DNA from: Nocardiopsis sp. NRRL B-16309
Lineage (GTDB): Bacteria; Actinomycetota; Actinomycetes; Streptosporangiales; Streptosporangiaceae
NCBI RefSeq assembly: GCF_001279585.1
Contig: NZ_LGEC01000027.1
Span: forward strand, 143,562-207,561
DNA: 64,000 nt
Direction: 5' to 3'
Part shown: piece by piece, positions 23,211 to 31,704 of the stretch
Layout of the letters: every line of letters starts with the position of its first letter
How positions within the stretch are numbered: position 1 is the stretch's first letter
Position numbers and translations under genes: made by a program
The notes under the pieces: generated by a model
What the model was told of the DNA's origin: nothing
Seen by the model: only the letters and a program-made list of their open reading frames with translations
The model's database searches: none

Positions 23211-24820
23211 CAGTGGGTCAGTCCTTCCGGTTCGGGGGAGGTGGGTTCGCTCAGGGAGGGCTCGGCAGACTTGGCAGGCTCGGAGGGCTCGGAGGGCTCG
23301 GAGGGCTCGGAGGGCTCGGCGGGCTGGTACGGATCGGCCGCCCGCAGGAAGTAGGGGGACCTGCGCACCCAGCGGGCCCAGGCGGCGGCCGCCAGCCCCG
23401 AGGCGAGCATGACCGCCGGGACCGTCAGGAGGAACCAGCCGTTGTTCGGATCCACGGCGAAGTGGTCGGTGCCGGTGGCGAAGAGCCAGCACAGGTACCC
23501 GGTGATCACGAGCAGGACCGTCCCGCCCAGCAGTGGCAGGACCACCGCCACGAGCCCGGCCCGCCACGAGGTCCGGAACAGGCCGAGGAACCGCACGGCC
23601 GCGGCCAGCGCCGTCAGGACGTAGATGAGCGCGATGAGCAGGCCGACCGAGTTGACGGTCGCCAGGATGACGTCCGAGAGCCGGGGGATCGCCAGCGACA
23701 GCACGGCGACGGCCGCCGCCAGCGCGCCCAGGGCCACGGTTCCCGCGGCCGGTGTGCCGAAGCGCGTGCTGACCCGGGACCACAGCGGCCCCAGGGTGCG
23801 GTCCCGGCTCATGGCGAACATGGCGCGCGCGGTCGGGATCACCCCGGACTGGAGGGAGGCCACGGCCGAGAACATCAGCGCCACCAGCGGAAGCGCCGCC
23901 CACGGCTGTCCGGCCAGGTGGCCGGCGAAGACGGCGAGCCCCTGCTCTCCGCTCTCGGTCAGCTCCCGGTCCGACAGCACCCGCTGGAAGGCCACCGAGC
24001 CGAGCATGAACAGGACCAGCACGCTGAGCAGCGTGATCACCCCGGCGCGGGAGGCGTCGCGCGGGTCGCGGACCTCCTCGTTGACGCTGAAGGCCGCCTC
24101 GAACCCCCAGTAGCAGAACACCGACAGCAGCAGGCCCTGCGCCAGCACCTGGGCCGAGGGCAGCGCGAACGGGTTGAACCAGTCCCAGCTGAAGGGGTTG
24201 GGCCCGGTGACGGCGCCGTAGCCGAGGAACCCGAGCAGGACCGCGTACTCGAAGACCAGGAGCGCGATCTGGAACCGGGCCGCCGTGCGCAGCCCGACGA
24301 CCGCGGTCAGGGTGACACCGACGAGGACGAGGACGCCCACCGCGACCGTCTGGGCGGTGGAGCCGGGGTCGAAGTCGAGCCCCGCGACACCGGTCACCCC
24401 GAACACCAGGGCGGTCTGGAGGATCGCGGACCCGGTCACGGCCGTGGTGTAGGCCAGGAAGGCCACCGTGGCGACGATGAGGGTCCACCCCACCAGGAAG
24501 CCCAGCCAGGGGCTGAGGGAGCGGCCGACCCACACGTAGGTGTTGCCCGCGTTCGGCTCCACCCGGTTGAGCTGGGTGTACGCCCCCGCGATGCACAGGA
24601 TGGGCAGGACGCCCAGCAGCAGGACGGCGGGCAGGTGGGGGCCGACGGTGAGGGCCATCGCGGTCAGGCCGATGCCGATGGTCGTGGTGGCCGCCGTGCT
24701 GGAGGCCGCGATGGCGACGCCGTCCAGGACGCCGATGGACCGGCGCAGCGGCTCGGTCGTCGGGACGGGCGATGGGAGGGGAGGCGGGACGGCCGGGGTC
24801 GGGGGAGGCGTCGCTGTCAC
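23210..24820 (-). CDS. APC-superfamily amino-acid/amine permease
   Basis: A 536-residue transporter with about 12 hydrophobic segments between residues 30 and 490. The first helix carries the unwound-helix signature of APC permeases (GVAIAASSTAATTTIGIGLT). Helices 6-8 contain FCYWGFEAAFSVNEEVRDPR, the conserved loop seen in amino-acid permeases. The N-terminus is Pro-rich and the C-terminal tail contains a Ser-Glu-Pro repeat (9-bp DNA repeat, see below). GTG 24820 is the start. It forms a two-gene operon with the amidohydrolase, implying uptake of its substrate, and is divergent from a TetR gene 123 bp away that probably regulates it. Confidence 0.88.
   Translation of the reverse strand: MTATPPPTPAVPPPLPSPVPTTEPLRRSIGVLDGVAIAASSTAATTTIGIGLTAMALTVGPHLPAVLLLGVLPILCIAGAYTQLNRVEPNAGNTYVWVGRSLSPWLGFLVGWTLIVATVAFLAYTTAVTGSAILQTALVFGVTGVAGLDFDPGSTAQTVAVGVLVLVGVTLTAVVGLRTAARFQIALLVFEYAVLLGFLGYGAVTGPNPFSWDWFNPFALPSAQVLAQGLLLSVFCYWGFEAAFSVNEEVRDPRDASRAGVITLLSVLVLFMLGSVAFQRVLSDRELTESGEQGLAVFAGHLAGQPWAALPLVALMFSAVASLQSGVIPTARAMFAMSRDRTLGPLWSRVSTRFGTPAAGTVALGALAAAVAVLSLAIPRLSDVILATVNSVGLLIALIYVLTALAAAVRFLGLFRTSWRAGLVAVVLPLLGGTVLLVITGYLCWLFATGTDHFAVDPNNGWFLLTVPAVMLASGLAAAAWARWVRRSPYFLRAADPYQPAEPSEPSEPSEPSEPAKSAEPSLSEPTSPEPEGLTH
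23278..23322 (-). repeat. 9-bp tandem repeat in permease tail
   Basis: Five consecutive GGCTCGGAG-like units (the last has one change) encode the Glu-Pro-Ser repeats near the permease C-terminus. Multiples of three keep the frame, so copy number can vary harmlessly. Confidence 0.85.
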
Positions 24821-24943
24821 GGTGGGCTCCGTTCGCTGGGGGGCTGGTCCGGTGAACCGAAATCAAACAGCTCGGCCTCTTCACAGGTCAATGCTGTTGT
24901 CATAAGCTTCGCCACCCGGGATCCCACGACCTTCGAGGTGCCG

Positions 24944-25657
24944 ATGACCGAGCGAGTGGTGCCGCCCGCGCGGCGGCGGCGCCGACGTCCGACCAAACAG
25001 GGTGTCGTGCTGTCGGAGGAGCTGATCGTCGCGACGGCCCTGCGGCTGATCAGCGAACACGGGGCCGAGGCCCTGACGGTCCGGCGGTTGGGGCACGCGC
25101 TCGGCGCCGACCCCAGCAGCCTGTACCGCTATTTCCGCAACGCCGACGACCTGATGCTGGCGGTGGCCGACGAGATGATCGGCCGTGTCCTGCGGGAGTG
25201 GCGACCAGGCGGTGACTGGCGTGCCGACCTGCGCGATCTGGGGCTCAGGATGCACGCCGGGGCCCTGTCACACCCGCAGGCGACCGTGTTGAGCGCGTAC
25301 CGGGTGACCGGCCGCGTGCACGAGATCGGGGCGGTGGAGGCGATCCTCGGGGTGCTGCGCGGGGCGGGCTTCCCCGACGCCGAGGCGGTACGGATCTACC
25401 ACGCGTTCATCGACACGACCCTGGGCTTCGCGGCCCTGGACGCGGGGAACGCGGCGCTGCCCAGGGCCGCCCGCGAAGCCGAGCAGCGGGTGTGGCGGGA
25501 GACCTACGCCGGCCTGCCGGAGGAGACCCACCCCCACATCGCCGCGACCGTCCCGCTGCTCGCGGCCAGCATGCGGGGGAGCGCCTATCCGACGGCCCTG
25601 GACATGCTGCTGGCGGCGGCCGCGGCGCGCCTGGCCCGCGTCACCCGGGAGCCGTGA
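24944..25657 (+). CDS. TetR/AcrR-family regulator
   Basis: A 237-residue repressor-type protein. After a basic arm (ARRRRRRPTKQG), the N-terminal helix-turn-helix domain (about residues 22-75; ALTVRRLGHALGADPSSLYR YF) is typical TetR. The C-terminal ligand domain resembles TetR_C-type regulators with tryptophans near residue 95. It is divergent from the permease/amidohydrolase operon, the usual arrangement for a local regulator that responds to the transported compound or its product. ATG 24944 lies within a weakly supported ribosome site (GAGGTG). No obvious perfect palindrome is seen in the 123-bp intergenic region. Confidence 0.88.
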   Translation: MTERVVPPARRRRRRPTKQGVVLSEELIVATALRLISEHGAEALTVRRLGHALGADPSSLYRYFRNADDLMLAVADEMIGRVLREWRPGGDWRADLRDLGLRMHAGALSHPQATVLSAYRVTGRVHEIGAVEAILGVLRGAGFPDAEAVRIYHAFIDTTLGFAALDAGNAALPRAAREAEQRVWRETYAGLPEETHPHIAATVPLLAASMRGSAYPTALDMLLAAAAARLARVTREP

Positions 25658-25777
25658 GCCGGACGGGCATCGTTCCTGCGGGGCCCCGCCCCCGCCCCGC
25701 ACCCGCCTCGGATCTGCCGCGCGCCCCCGCGTCCGTACCGGCGGACCGGATGTCCTCCGATGCTCCGGGCGCGGTCC

Positions 25778-26458
25778 TCAGCGGGGGGCGAGGCGGGCGC
25801 CGATGCCGTCCAGGCACACCTGCAGCTTGCGGTCGAACCACTCCCGGGGAGGTCCGGCGAGCATGTCGTGCACCGCCTCCCGCAGGGGCGGGTCCAGCAG
25901 CGCCAGCATGCCGGGCGACGACATCCGGTCGCGCAGGCTGTCCTGCCCGTCCGCGTCGTCCATCAGCTCCCAGCCGTCGTGGCTGTCGAAGGCCAGGTCC
26001 ATGACGATGTCGCAGGCCAGGAACGCGTCGGAGGGCGTGAACCCGTACTCGGTGAGGCCGCGGGCGGTGAGGTTGACGTGCCGGACGAACTCCTTCGAGG
26101 TGGGGACCGCCTCGTTCACCTCACCGGCGAGCCCCGGGTGGGCGTCCAGCAGGTCCCACACCGTCCACACCGTGGCCTCCAGGTACTCGCGCCACGTGCG
26201 CCCCTCCGGGCCGGGCCACTCGCCGCCGCCCTCCACGACGCGGTCCAACGCCAGACCCGCCAGGTGGGCCCGGCTCTCGACGTAGCGGTACAGCGTGGCG
26301 TGGTTGACTCCGAGGTCGCGCGCGACGGCGGAGACCGACAGGGAACGGAAGCCCACCCGCAGCGCGGCCGAGGTGACGGCCTCGACCGTGAGCGAGGCGG
26401 GGCGTCCGGGGCGGCGCCGCCCGGTCACCGGGGACAGCGGGTTGCGCGGGCGTTCCAT
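25778..26458 (-). CDS. TetR-family regulator at end of ABC operon
   Basis: A 226-residue protein. Helix-turn-helix at about residues 20-65 (LTVEAVTSAALRVGFRSLSV then DLGVNHATLYRYVESRAHLA), with a C-terminal domain rich in acidic and aromatic residues. It is 29 bp downstream of the second ABC gene, same strand, and so probably co-transcribed with the iron-regulated transporter. It may sense the transported siderophore or regulate a linked function; this is inference from position. ATG 26458 is taken; no Shine-Dalgarno is visible, which would fit coupling to or read-through from the upstream gene. Confidence 0.85.
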   Translation of the reverse strand: MERPRNPLSPVTGRRRPGRPASLTVEAVTSAALRVGFRSLSVSAVARDLGVNHATLYRYVESRAHLAGLALDRVVEGGGEWPGPEGRTWREYLEATVWTVWDLLDAHPGLAGEVNEAVPTSKEFVRHVNLTARGLTEYGFTPSDAFLACDIVMDLAFDSHDGWELMDDADGQDSLRDRMSSPGMLALLDPPLREAVHDMLAGPPREWFDRKLQVCLDGIGARLAPR

Positions 26459-26487
26459 GACGGCGGAGTCTACCGCCGCCGCGCTCG

Positions 26488-28248
26488 CTACCGACCTCCG
26501 CCGCTGGTCCCCGCGCCGATCCGCCATCCCGAGGCCGCCCGGCGCCGCTCCCAGAACCGCGCGTACCGGCGCCCGCGCGCAACGAGTTCCTCGTGCGTAC
26601 CGCGCTCCACCACCCGGCCCCGTTCGAGGAAGACGATCTGGTCCGCGCCCAGGACCGTCGCCGGACGATGGGCGATGACGACCATGGTCCGCTGACCGCG
26701 CAGGCTGTCGAGGGCGCCGGCGACGGCGGACTCGTTCTCGGCGTCCAGCGCGGCCGTGGCCTCGTCCAGCAGGACGATCGGGGCGTCCTTGAGCAGCGCC
26801 CGCGCCAGTGCGACGCGCTGGCGCTCCCCGCCGGACAGGCGGGCGCCGCCCTCGCCCACGACCGTGTCCCAGCCCTGGGGCAGGCGCCGGACGACCTCGT
26901 CGAGCCGGGCGAGCCGCGCCGCCTCGGCGATCGCGGCGCCGTCGGCGCCGGGGCGGGCGAGCACCACGTTGTCGCGGATGGTGCCCTCGAACAGGTACAC
27001 GTCCTGGAAGACCAGGGACATCCGCGACATCAGCTCCTCCACGGCCACGTCGCGCACGTCCACGCCGCCGACCGCGATCCCGCCCGCGTCCGGGTCGAAG
27101 AAGCGGGAGATGAGCCGGATGACCGTGCTCTTGCCGGAGCCGGACGGTCCGACCAGCGCTGTCGTGGTGTTCTCGGCGACGGTGAGGGAGACCCCGTCCA
27201 GGGCCGCGGTGTCGGCGCCGGGGTAGGTGAAGCCGACGTCGCGCAGTTCGATCGCGGCGCCCCGCGGTGTCCGGGGATCGGCGGGTTCGGGGAGCGGCCG
27301 CGCCGCGAGGACCTCCTCGATCCGGTCCAGGCTGTTGCGGGTGATGCGTGTGGTCATGCCGACCTCGGCCACCGTCCCCAGCGGCTCGATGAACCTGTTG
27401 ACCAGTACGAGAAGGACCACCGTCTCCACGGCCGCGAGCCGCCCGTCGACGGTGAGCTGGGCGGCGACCACGAGCAGGATGGTGAACGCCGCCTGCACGA
27501 CCCAGGAGTTGAGGACCAGCGGGGGCAGGGCCGTCCAGACGCTGCGCCGGTCGGCGCGGTTCTGCTCGGTGAGGGCCCGGTCGAGCCGCGTGCCTCCCTG
27601 CCCGGTGGCGCCGAAGGCGCGCAGCGCGGGCTGGTTGCGGGCGAACTCCACGACCCTGGCCGAGGCGCGGACGGCCGAGGCGTCGGCGCGCCGGTCCGCC
27701 CGGAGGATCATCGCGCTGCCGAGCTGGAACAGCAGGAGCACGGCGAGGACGCAGACGGCGCCGACGGCCGCCAGGCGCGCGTCGTACACGGCGAGGACCG
27801 CCAGGACGGTGACCGGCGTGACCACCGACGCCACGAGGGCCTGGAGCTGGTGGGCGGGCAGCCCCATGACGTCCACGACGCCCTTGCTCATGAGGTGGCC
27901 GAGCCGTCCCACGCGATCCCCCGCGAACCAGCCCACGGGAAGGGTGGACACGTGGTCGCCCACGCGGTGGTGCAGGGTGCGCAGCAGGCGCAGTCCCACG
28001 GAGTACCCGAGGCGCTGCTGGCCGTAGGACAGCACCCAGCACGCGGCCACGGCGCCCGCCATGGCCAGGAGCCAGGGCCGTGCCCCGTCGGTGTCGCCCT
28101 CCAGCAGCGACGCGAGCACCGGTACGAGGAGGACGTAGGTGAGGCCCTGGGCGACGCAGGAGGCCACGAGCACGGACAGGTGGGTCAGGACGGCGGTCCG
28201 GTGCCGGGGTCCGGCGACACGGAGGAACTGGCGGATCAGCGTGATCAT
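26488..28248 (-). CDS. ABC transporter, fused permease-ATPase (IrtB/YbtQ-like)
   Basis: A 586-residue half-transporter: six-helix ABC-exporter-fold membrane domain (about 1-320) and a nucleotide-binding domain with Walker A GPSGSGKST, signature LSGGERQRVALARALL, Walker B PIVLLDEATAALD and switch His in VIAHRPATV. Pairs of such half-transporters with exporter fold (IrtAB of mycobacteria, YbtPQ of Yersinia) import ferric siderophores. The iron box upstream of the pair supports that reading over drug export. ATG 28248 overlaps the first ABC gene's stop (ATGA), so the two are made together and likely form a heterodimer. Confidence 0.88.
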   Translation of the reverse strand: MITLIRQFLRVAGPRHRTAVLTHLSVLVASCVAQGLTYVLLVPVLASLLEGDTDGARPWLLAMAGAVAACWVLSYGQQRLGYSVGLRLLRTLHHRVGDHVSTLPVGWFAGDRVGRLGHLMSKGVVDVMGLPAHQLQALVASVVTPVTVLAVLAVYDARLAAVGAVCVLAVLLLFQLGSAMILRADRRADASAVRASARVVEFARNQPALRAFGATGQGGTRLDRALTEQNRADRRSVWTALPPLVLNSWVVQAAFTILLVVAAQLTVDGRLAAVETVVLLVLVNRFIEPLGTVAEVGMTTRITRNSLDRIEEVLAARPLPEPADPRTPRGAAIELRDVGFTYPGADTAALDGVSLTVAENTTTALVGPSGSGKSTVIRLISRFFDPDAGGIAVGGVDVRDVAVEELMSRMSLVFQDVYLFEGTIRDNVVLARPGADGAAIAEAARLARLDEVVRRLPQGWDTVVGEGGARLSGGERQRVALARALLKDAPIVLLDEATAALDAENESAVAGALDSLRGQRTMVVIAHRPATVLGADQIVFLERGRVVERGTHEELVARGRRYARFWERRRAASGWRIGAGTSGGGR

Positions 28249-30266
28249 CGGTGCCCCTTCGGCGCGGCGTCGGTCCCGGTGCGCGGGGTGGTGCCGGTCT
28301 CGGCGTCGGTCGTGCCCGCGGCGCCCGCGTCGGTGTCGGTCGCGGCGTCCGCTCCGGCCGTGCTCGCGGTGGTGTGCGGGCTGCTGGTGGTGTGGGTTCC
28401 GGCGGCACTTTCCCCGCCGCTCGCGGCACTGCTGCTTCCGGCATCCGTACCGGTCACCGCGGTCCCGCGGCCGTGCTCCTGGCTCGCCCACAACCGCGCG
28501 TACACCCCGTCGGTGTCGGCGAGCAGTTCCCCGTGGCGCCCGCGCTGGACGATGCGGCCCTCGTCCACGACGAGGATCTGGTCGGCGTCCACCACCGTGC
28601 CGAGCCGGTGGGCGATGACCATCAGCGTCCGGCCCCGCGCGAGCGCGGACAGCGCGTCCTGCAGGTCCGCATCGGTCTCGGGGTCGGCGTAGGAGGTCGC
28701 CTCGTCCAGGACCAGGACGTCGGGGTCGGCGAGCAGGGCCCTGGCCACGCAGACGCGCTGTGCCTCCCCGCCGGACAGCTCGGCGTCCTCGCCGATCACG
28801 GTGTCGTAGCCCCGGGGGAGCGCGAGCGCGAGGTCGTGCACCCGCGCCGCGCGCGCGGCGGCCTCGATCTCCTCCTGGTCGGCGTTCGGCCTGCCCAGGG
28901 CGATGTTGGCCCGCACGGTGTCGCGGAGCAGATGGGTGTCCTGGAAGACGAAGGACACCCGGCCGTAGAGTTCGCGGGGATCGAGTTCGCGCAGGTCCAC
29001 GCCGCCGAGCGTGATGGCGCCGCCGGTGGGGTCGGCGAAGCGGGGCAGTAGGCGGGCCACGGTCGACTTGCCCGAGCCGGACCGGCCGACCAGCGCCGTG
29101 ACGCTGCCCGGGACCAGTTCCAGGTCGATGCCCCGCAGCGCCTCCACGCCCTCCTCGTACTGGAACCGTACGCCCCGGTAGGCCACGGTGCTGTCGGCGG
29201 GCGTGCGCGGGGAGCGGGGCATGGGCAGGGGCGGCGTCCCCAGGACGTCCTGGACCCGGCTCGCGGCCTCCCGGGACAGGCGCAGTTCGTAGGCGGTGCC
29301 GTCCACCGCCTGCACGGACGAGGCCAGACCCAGGCCCAACAGGGCGAAGGGCAGCACGTCCACCGGCTCGATCCAGTCCGCCGCCACGAACCCCGTGCCC
29401 GCCGCCAGGACGAGCAGCAGCACCGTGGTCGGGGCGATCAGGGCGCCGCCGACCGCGCTGGCTGCGAGCATCGGACGAACCCATTCCTCGTAGAAGTCGG
29501 CGAAGTCGTCGCCCGCCCGGCGCAGCCCGGCGTGCGCCCGTCCCGTCCGGCCGAAGGCCTTGACGACGGCGATCCCGCGGACGAACTCCACGACCGCGGC
29601 CTGGATGCCGGACATCGCGCTCTGCATGCGCTCCATCTGTTCGGCGAAGCCGCGCAGCATGACGGCGTACATGACCAGGTACAGCGGCAGGGGAGCGATG
29701 GTGATCAGCGCCAGGCGCCAGTCCACCCACAGCAGGTAGCCGAAGGCGGCGAGCGGGGTCACGACGGCGCCCACGAGGTCCAGGAGGGCGTGCGCCACGA
29801 GGTGGTGCAGCGTGCTGACGTCGTCCTGGACCACGCGCTTGACCCGGCCCGACCCGTGGCGGTCCAGCCAGGCCAGGGGGAGGGCGGCCACGTGGGCGGC
29901 CACTCGCCGGCGCAGCGTCAGCGAGAGGGCGTTGTCGGCCAGGTGGGTGATGAGTCCGGCCGTGCCGAACAGGGCGAAGCGGGCGGCCAGGGCCACGGCG
30001 GCGACGGTGATGACGAGGCGGACGTGGTGGGGGGAGCCGTCCGCGAGGAGGGTGCGGGCGAGTTCGACGACCGCGATCAGCGGAACGACGGCCGCGAGGG
30101 CGGAGAGGCACTGGAGTACGGCCGCGACGGCCAGCGGTCCCCGGATCGGTCGCAGGAGCGCGCGCAGCGGGGCCGTCCCTCCTGGCGGCGGTGGTGGTGG
30201 CGATGAGGGCGGTGGGGGAGCGGCGGCACGGGTGTCCTCACGTGCCTGCTCCGCGCTGTGGGTCAT
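28245..30266 (-). CDS. ABC transporter, fused permease-ATPase (IrtA/YbtP-like)
   Basis: A 673-residue half-transporter, first gene of the operon. Membrane domain at about 35-340, then an ATPase with Walker A GRSGSGKST, signature ELSGGEAQRVCVARALLA and VLVLDEATSYADPETDAD. The last two residues of the usual LSGGQ are altered to EA, and Asp follows the Walker B Glu in the less canonical order SYADPE, as often in one half of heterodimers. A C-terminal tail of about 90 residues is almost only Thr, Ala, Gly, Ser and Asp, of unknown use. Mycobacterial IrtA's extra siderophore-reductase domain is absent. ATG 30266 with GGAG 5 nt upstream. Confidence 0.88.
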   Translation of the reverse strand: MTHSAEQAREDTRAAAPPPPSSPPPPPPGGTAPLRALLRPIRGPLAVAAVLQCLSALAAVVPLIAVVELARTLLADGSPHHVRLVITVAAVALAARFALFGTAGLITHLADNALSLTLRRRVAAHVAALPLAWLDRHGSGRVKRVVQDDVSTLHHLVAHALLDLVGAVVTPLAAFGYLLWVDWRLALITIAPLPLYLVMYAVMLRGFAEQMERMQSAMSGIQAAVVEFVRGIAVVKAFGRTGRAHAGLRRAGDDFADFYEEWVRPMLAASAVGGALIAPTTVLLLVLAAGTGFVAADWIEPVDVLPFALLGLGLASSVQAVDGTAYELRLSREAASRVQDVLGTPPLPMPRSPRTPADSTVAYRGVRFQYEEGVEALRGIDLELVPGSVTALVGRSGSGKSTVARLLPRFADPTGGAITLGGVDLRELDPRELYGRVSFVFQDTHLLRDTVRANIALGRPNADQEEIEAAARAARVHDLALALPRGYDTVIGEDAELSGGEAQRVCVARALLADPDVLVLDEATSYADPETDADLQDALSALARGRTLMVIAHRLGTVVDADQILVVDEGRIVQRGRHGELLADTDGVYARLWASQEHGRGTAVTGTDAGSSSAASGGESAAGTHTTSSPHTTASTAGADAATDTDAGAAGTTDAETGTTPRTGTDAAPKGHR

Positions 30267-30353
30267 GGGGGCTCCGGATGGCGGAAGGGGCGGGAGCGGC
30301 GTGGTTCCGCATGCGGCGGCAACACCGACCCGTATTTACAACACCTGTTTCTA

Positions 30354-30372
30354 ATAACATAGGCTCACCTAA
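30354..30372 (-). promoter_or_regulatory. IdeR/DmdR iron box upstream of the ABC operon
   Basis: ATAACATAGGCTCACCTAA matches the actinobacterial iron box TTAGGTTAGGCTCACCTAA at 15 of 19 positions, with the right half perfect. It lies 88-106 bp before the first ABC gene. Binding by Fe(II)-loaded IdeR/DmdR would repress the operon when iron is sufficient. Confidence 0.75.
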
Positions 30373-30893
30373 GTCAAGAGCAGAGCGGGAATGATCATCA
30401 TTTTCTCCATGGCGAGCACGCCCCGATCACGGTCGGCGCGCGGAGTCGGAGCGGTTCTCGTTCCGAGAGCGGTCACCACCGGTCGGGTGGGTTCTCGCGA
30501 CAGGGGCGGGCGTGACCGGGCGCCGCCGGTGGAACGGAGTCGGGGCCGTGCGCTCCTGGAGCGGTCACTGCCGCGAGGCCGCGTTCCCACAGGTCAGGTG
30601 CCAGGAATCGAACGGCGGCCGCGGCGCCTCGTGCCCGTCCCACACGCGGCCGGAGGTGCCGGTTCGGCGTCCGGTGGGCTGGCACATCACCCAGCCGTCA
30701 GAGCGGGATCGGGGCCGGAGCGGATCAGGGCCGGAGGAGCGGCCTCACCCGGCGGGGTATCCAGCCGGGGGACGGCGCGCCCACCGGCGATCGCCCCGTC
30801 GCGGTCCGGTCGCCCGGCCGCCGCCTCGCAGGACGGTCGTTCGCCCGATCGCCGGGTCCGTCCGGAGGGGTGGAGAAGGAGAAACGTCCGGGG
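30373..30893. other. Non-coding region, 521 bp
   Basis: No supported gene. Frames in this stretch are Arg/Gly-rich and unlike the neighbours. It lies upstream of the iron-regulated operon and beyond the stop of leftward gtrA, whose terminator may be here. I see no clear RNA or repeat element. Confidence 0.5.
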
Positions 30894-31499
30894 TCAGTGG
30901 CCGTCGGGTACGGAGGGGGCCGTGGCGTCCTCGGCGGACCCGTCCATGGCGCGGCCGGGCAGGGCGGCCTCGCCCACGGCGGGCTCCGGCGCCGCGCCTC
31001 CACTCGCCGCGCCCCCACCGCTCGCCGCGATCCCGGTCGGCCCGGCCGTCGCCGGGTCGGGCTCGGGATGCGGGGGGAACACCCACGTCCGGTAGGACCA
31101 GAAGCGGAACAGCGTCCCCAGGCCCACGCCGACGACGTTGCCCGCGATGTTCTGCGCGAGAGGGCCGGTCAGGTCCAGGACGTAGACCGCCACACCCAGG
31201 CAGGCGAGCTGGACCAGCATGCCCACGCCGTTCATCGCCAGGAACAGCAGCGTCTCCCGCCAGTATCCCGTGCGGGCCCGGTCGCGGAAGGTCCAGAAGC
31301 GGTTGCCGACGAACGCGACCGCGATCGAGCAGAGCGTGCCGATGAGCTGCCCCGTCATCGGCTCGGCACCGGCCACCTGCCACAGGAAGTTCGTCACACC
31401 GATCTGCACGACGTAGGCCACCGCCCCGACCGAGCCGAACTTGCCCAGCTCCTTCACGAGCCTGGCGAGTCGGGGATGACGTGAGAGGAACTGTCGCAC
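30894..31499 (-). CDS. GtrA-family membrane protein
   Basis: A 201-residue protein with four hydrophobic segments between residues 15 and 135, matching the GtrA/DPMS family (KFGSVGAVAYVVQIGVTNFL at the start, TFRDRARTGYWRETLLFLAM before the third helix). GtrA proteins help flip or use polyprenyl-phosphate-linked sugars in cell-envelope glycosylation. The C-terminal 60 residues are Gly/Ala/Pro-rich. GTG 31499 is set by GGAGG 8 nt upstream. It is divergent from purK. The later glycopolymer genes make a polyprenyl-sugar role plausible, but there is no linked polyprenyl-sugar synthase. Confidence 0.85.
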   Translation of the reverse strand: MRQFLSRHPRLARLVKELGKFGSVGAVAYVVQIGVTNFLWQVAGAEPMTGQLIGTLCSIAVAFVGNRFWTFRDRARTGYWRETLLFLAMNGVGMLVQLACLGVAVYVLDLTGPLAQNIAGNVVGVGLGTLFRFWSYRTWVFPPHPEPDPATAGPTGIAASGGGAASGGAAPEPAVGEAALPGRAMDGSAEDATAPSVPDGH

Positions 31500-31558
31500 G
31501 GCCTTGGCCTCCGGGCACGGGATTCGGGGGTCGCGCGGCACCGGCCGGTGGCGGGGCC

Positions 31559-31588
31559 TCGGACCGCCGCGCGCGCACGCCCTAGACT
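31559..31588 (+). promoter_or_regulatory. Possible purK promoter
   Basis: TCGGAC (31559-31564), 18 bp, TAGACT (31583-31588). The -10 is good, the -35 poor. It would give a leader of about 110 nt before purK, containing a 7-bp GC hairpin at 31592-31617. Confidence 0.35.
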
Positions 31589-31704
31589 CTAGCCGGGGAC
31601 TGGAGCTAGACCCCGGCCGCGGGTTCCGAGCCGACCCGGCCAGGTTCCGCCGCGAGCGGAGCCGTCCCGTCACCGCGGTGGACGAGCATGTGAGTTGAGG
31701 AACT

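Noticed and set aside
26488..30111. A 1207-codon frame across both ABC genes
   Set aside because: The first two thirds are a shifted reading of the first ABC gene; the real second gene starts at ATG 28248 inside it.
30594..30622. A tRNA T-arm-like sequence (GTTCGATTCC on the minus strand)
   Set aside because: The flanking bases do not form a T stem, and no anticodon or D arm is present, so no tRNA or tRNA fragment is supported.
30391..31095. A 234-codon plus-strand frame in the 30.4-30.9 kb gap
   Set aside because: Arg/Gly/Pro-rich without motifs, overlaps the gtrA gene antisense, and has no ribosome site.
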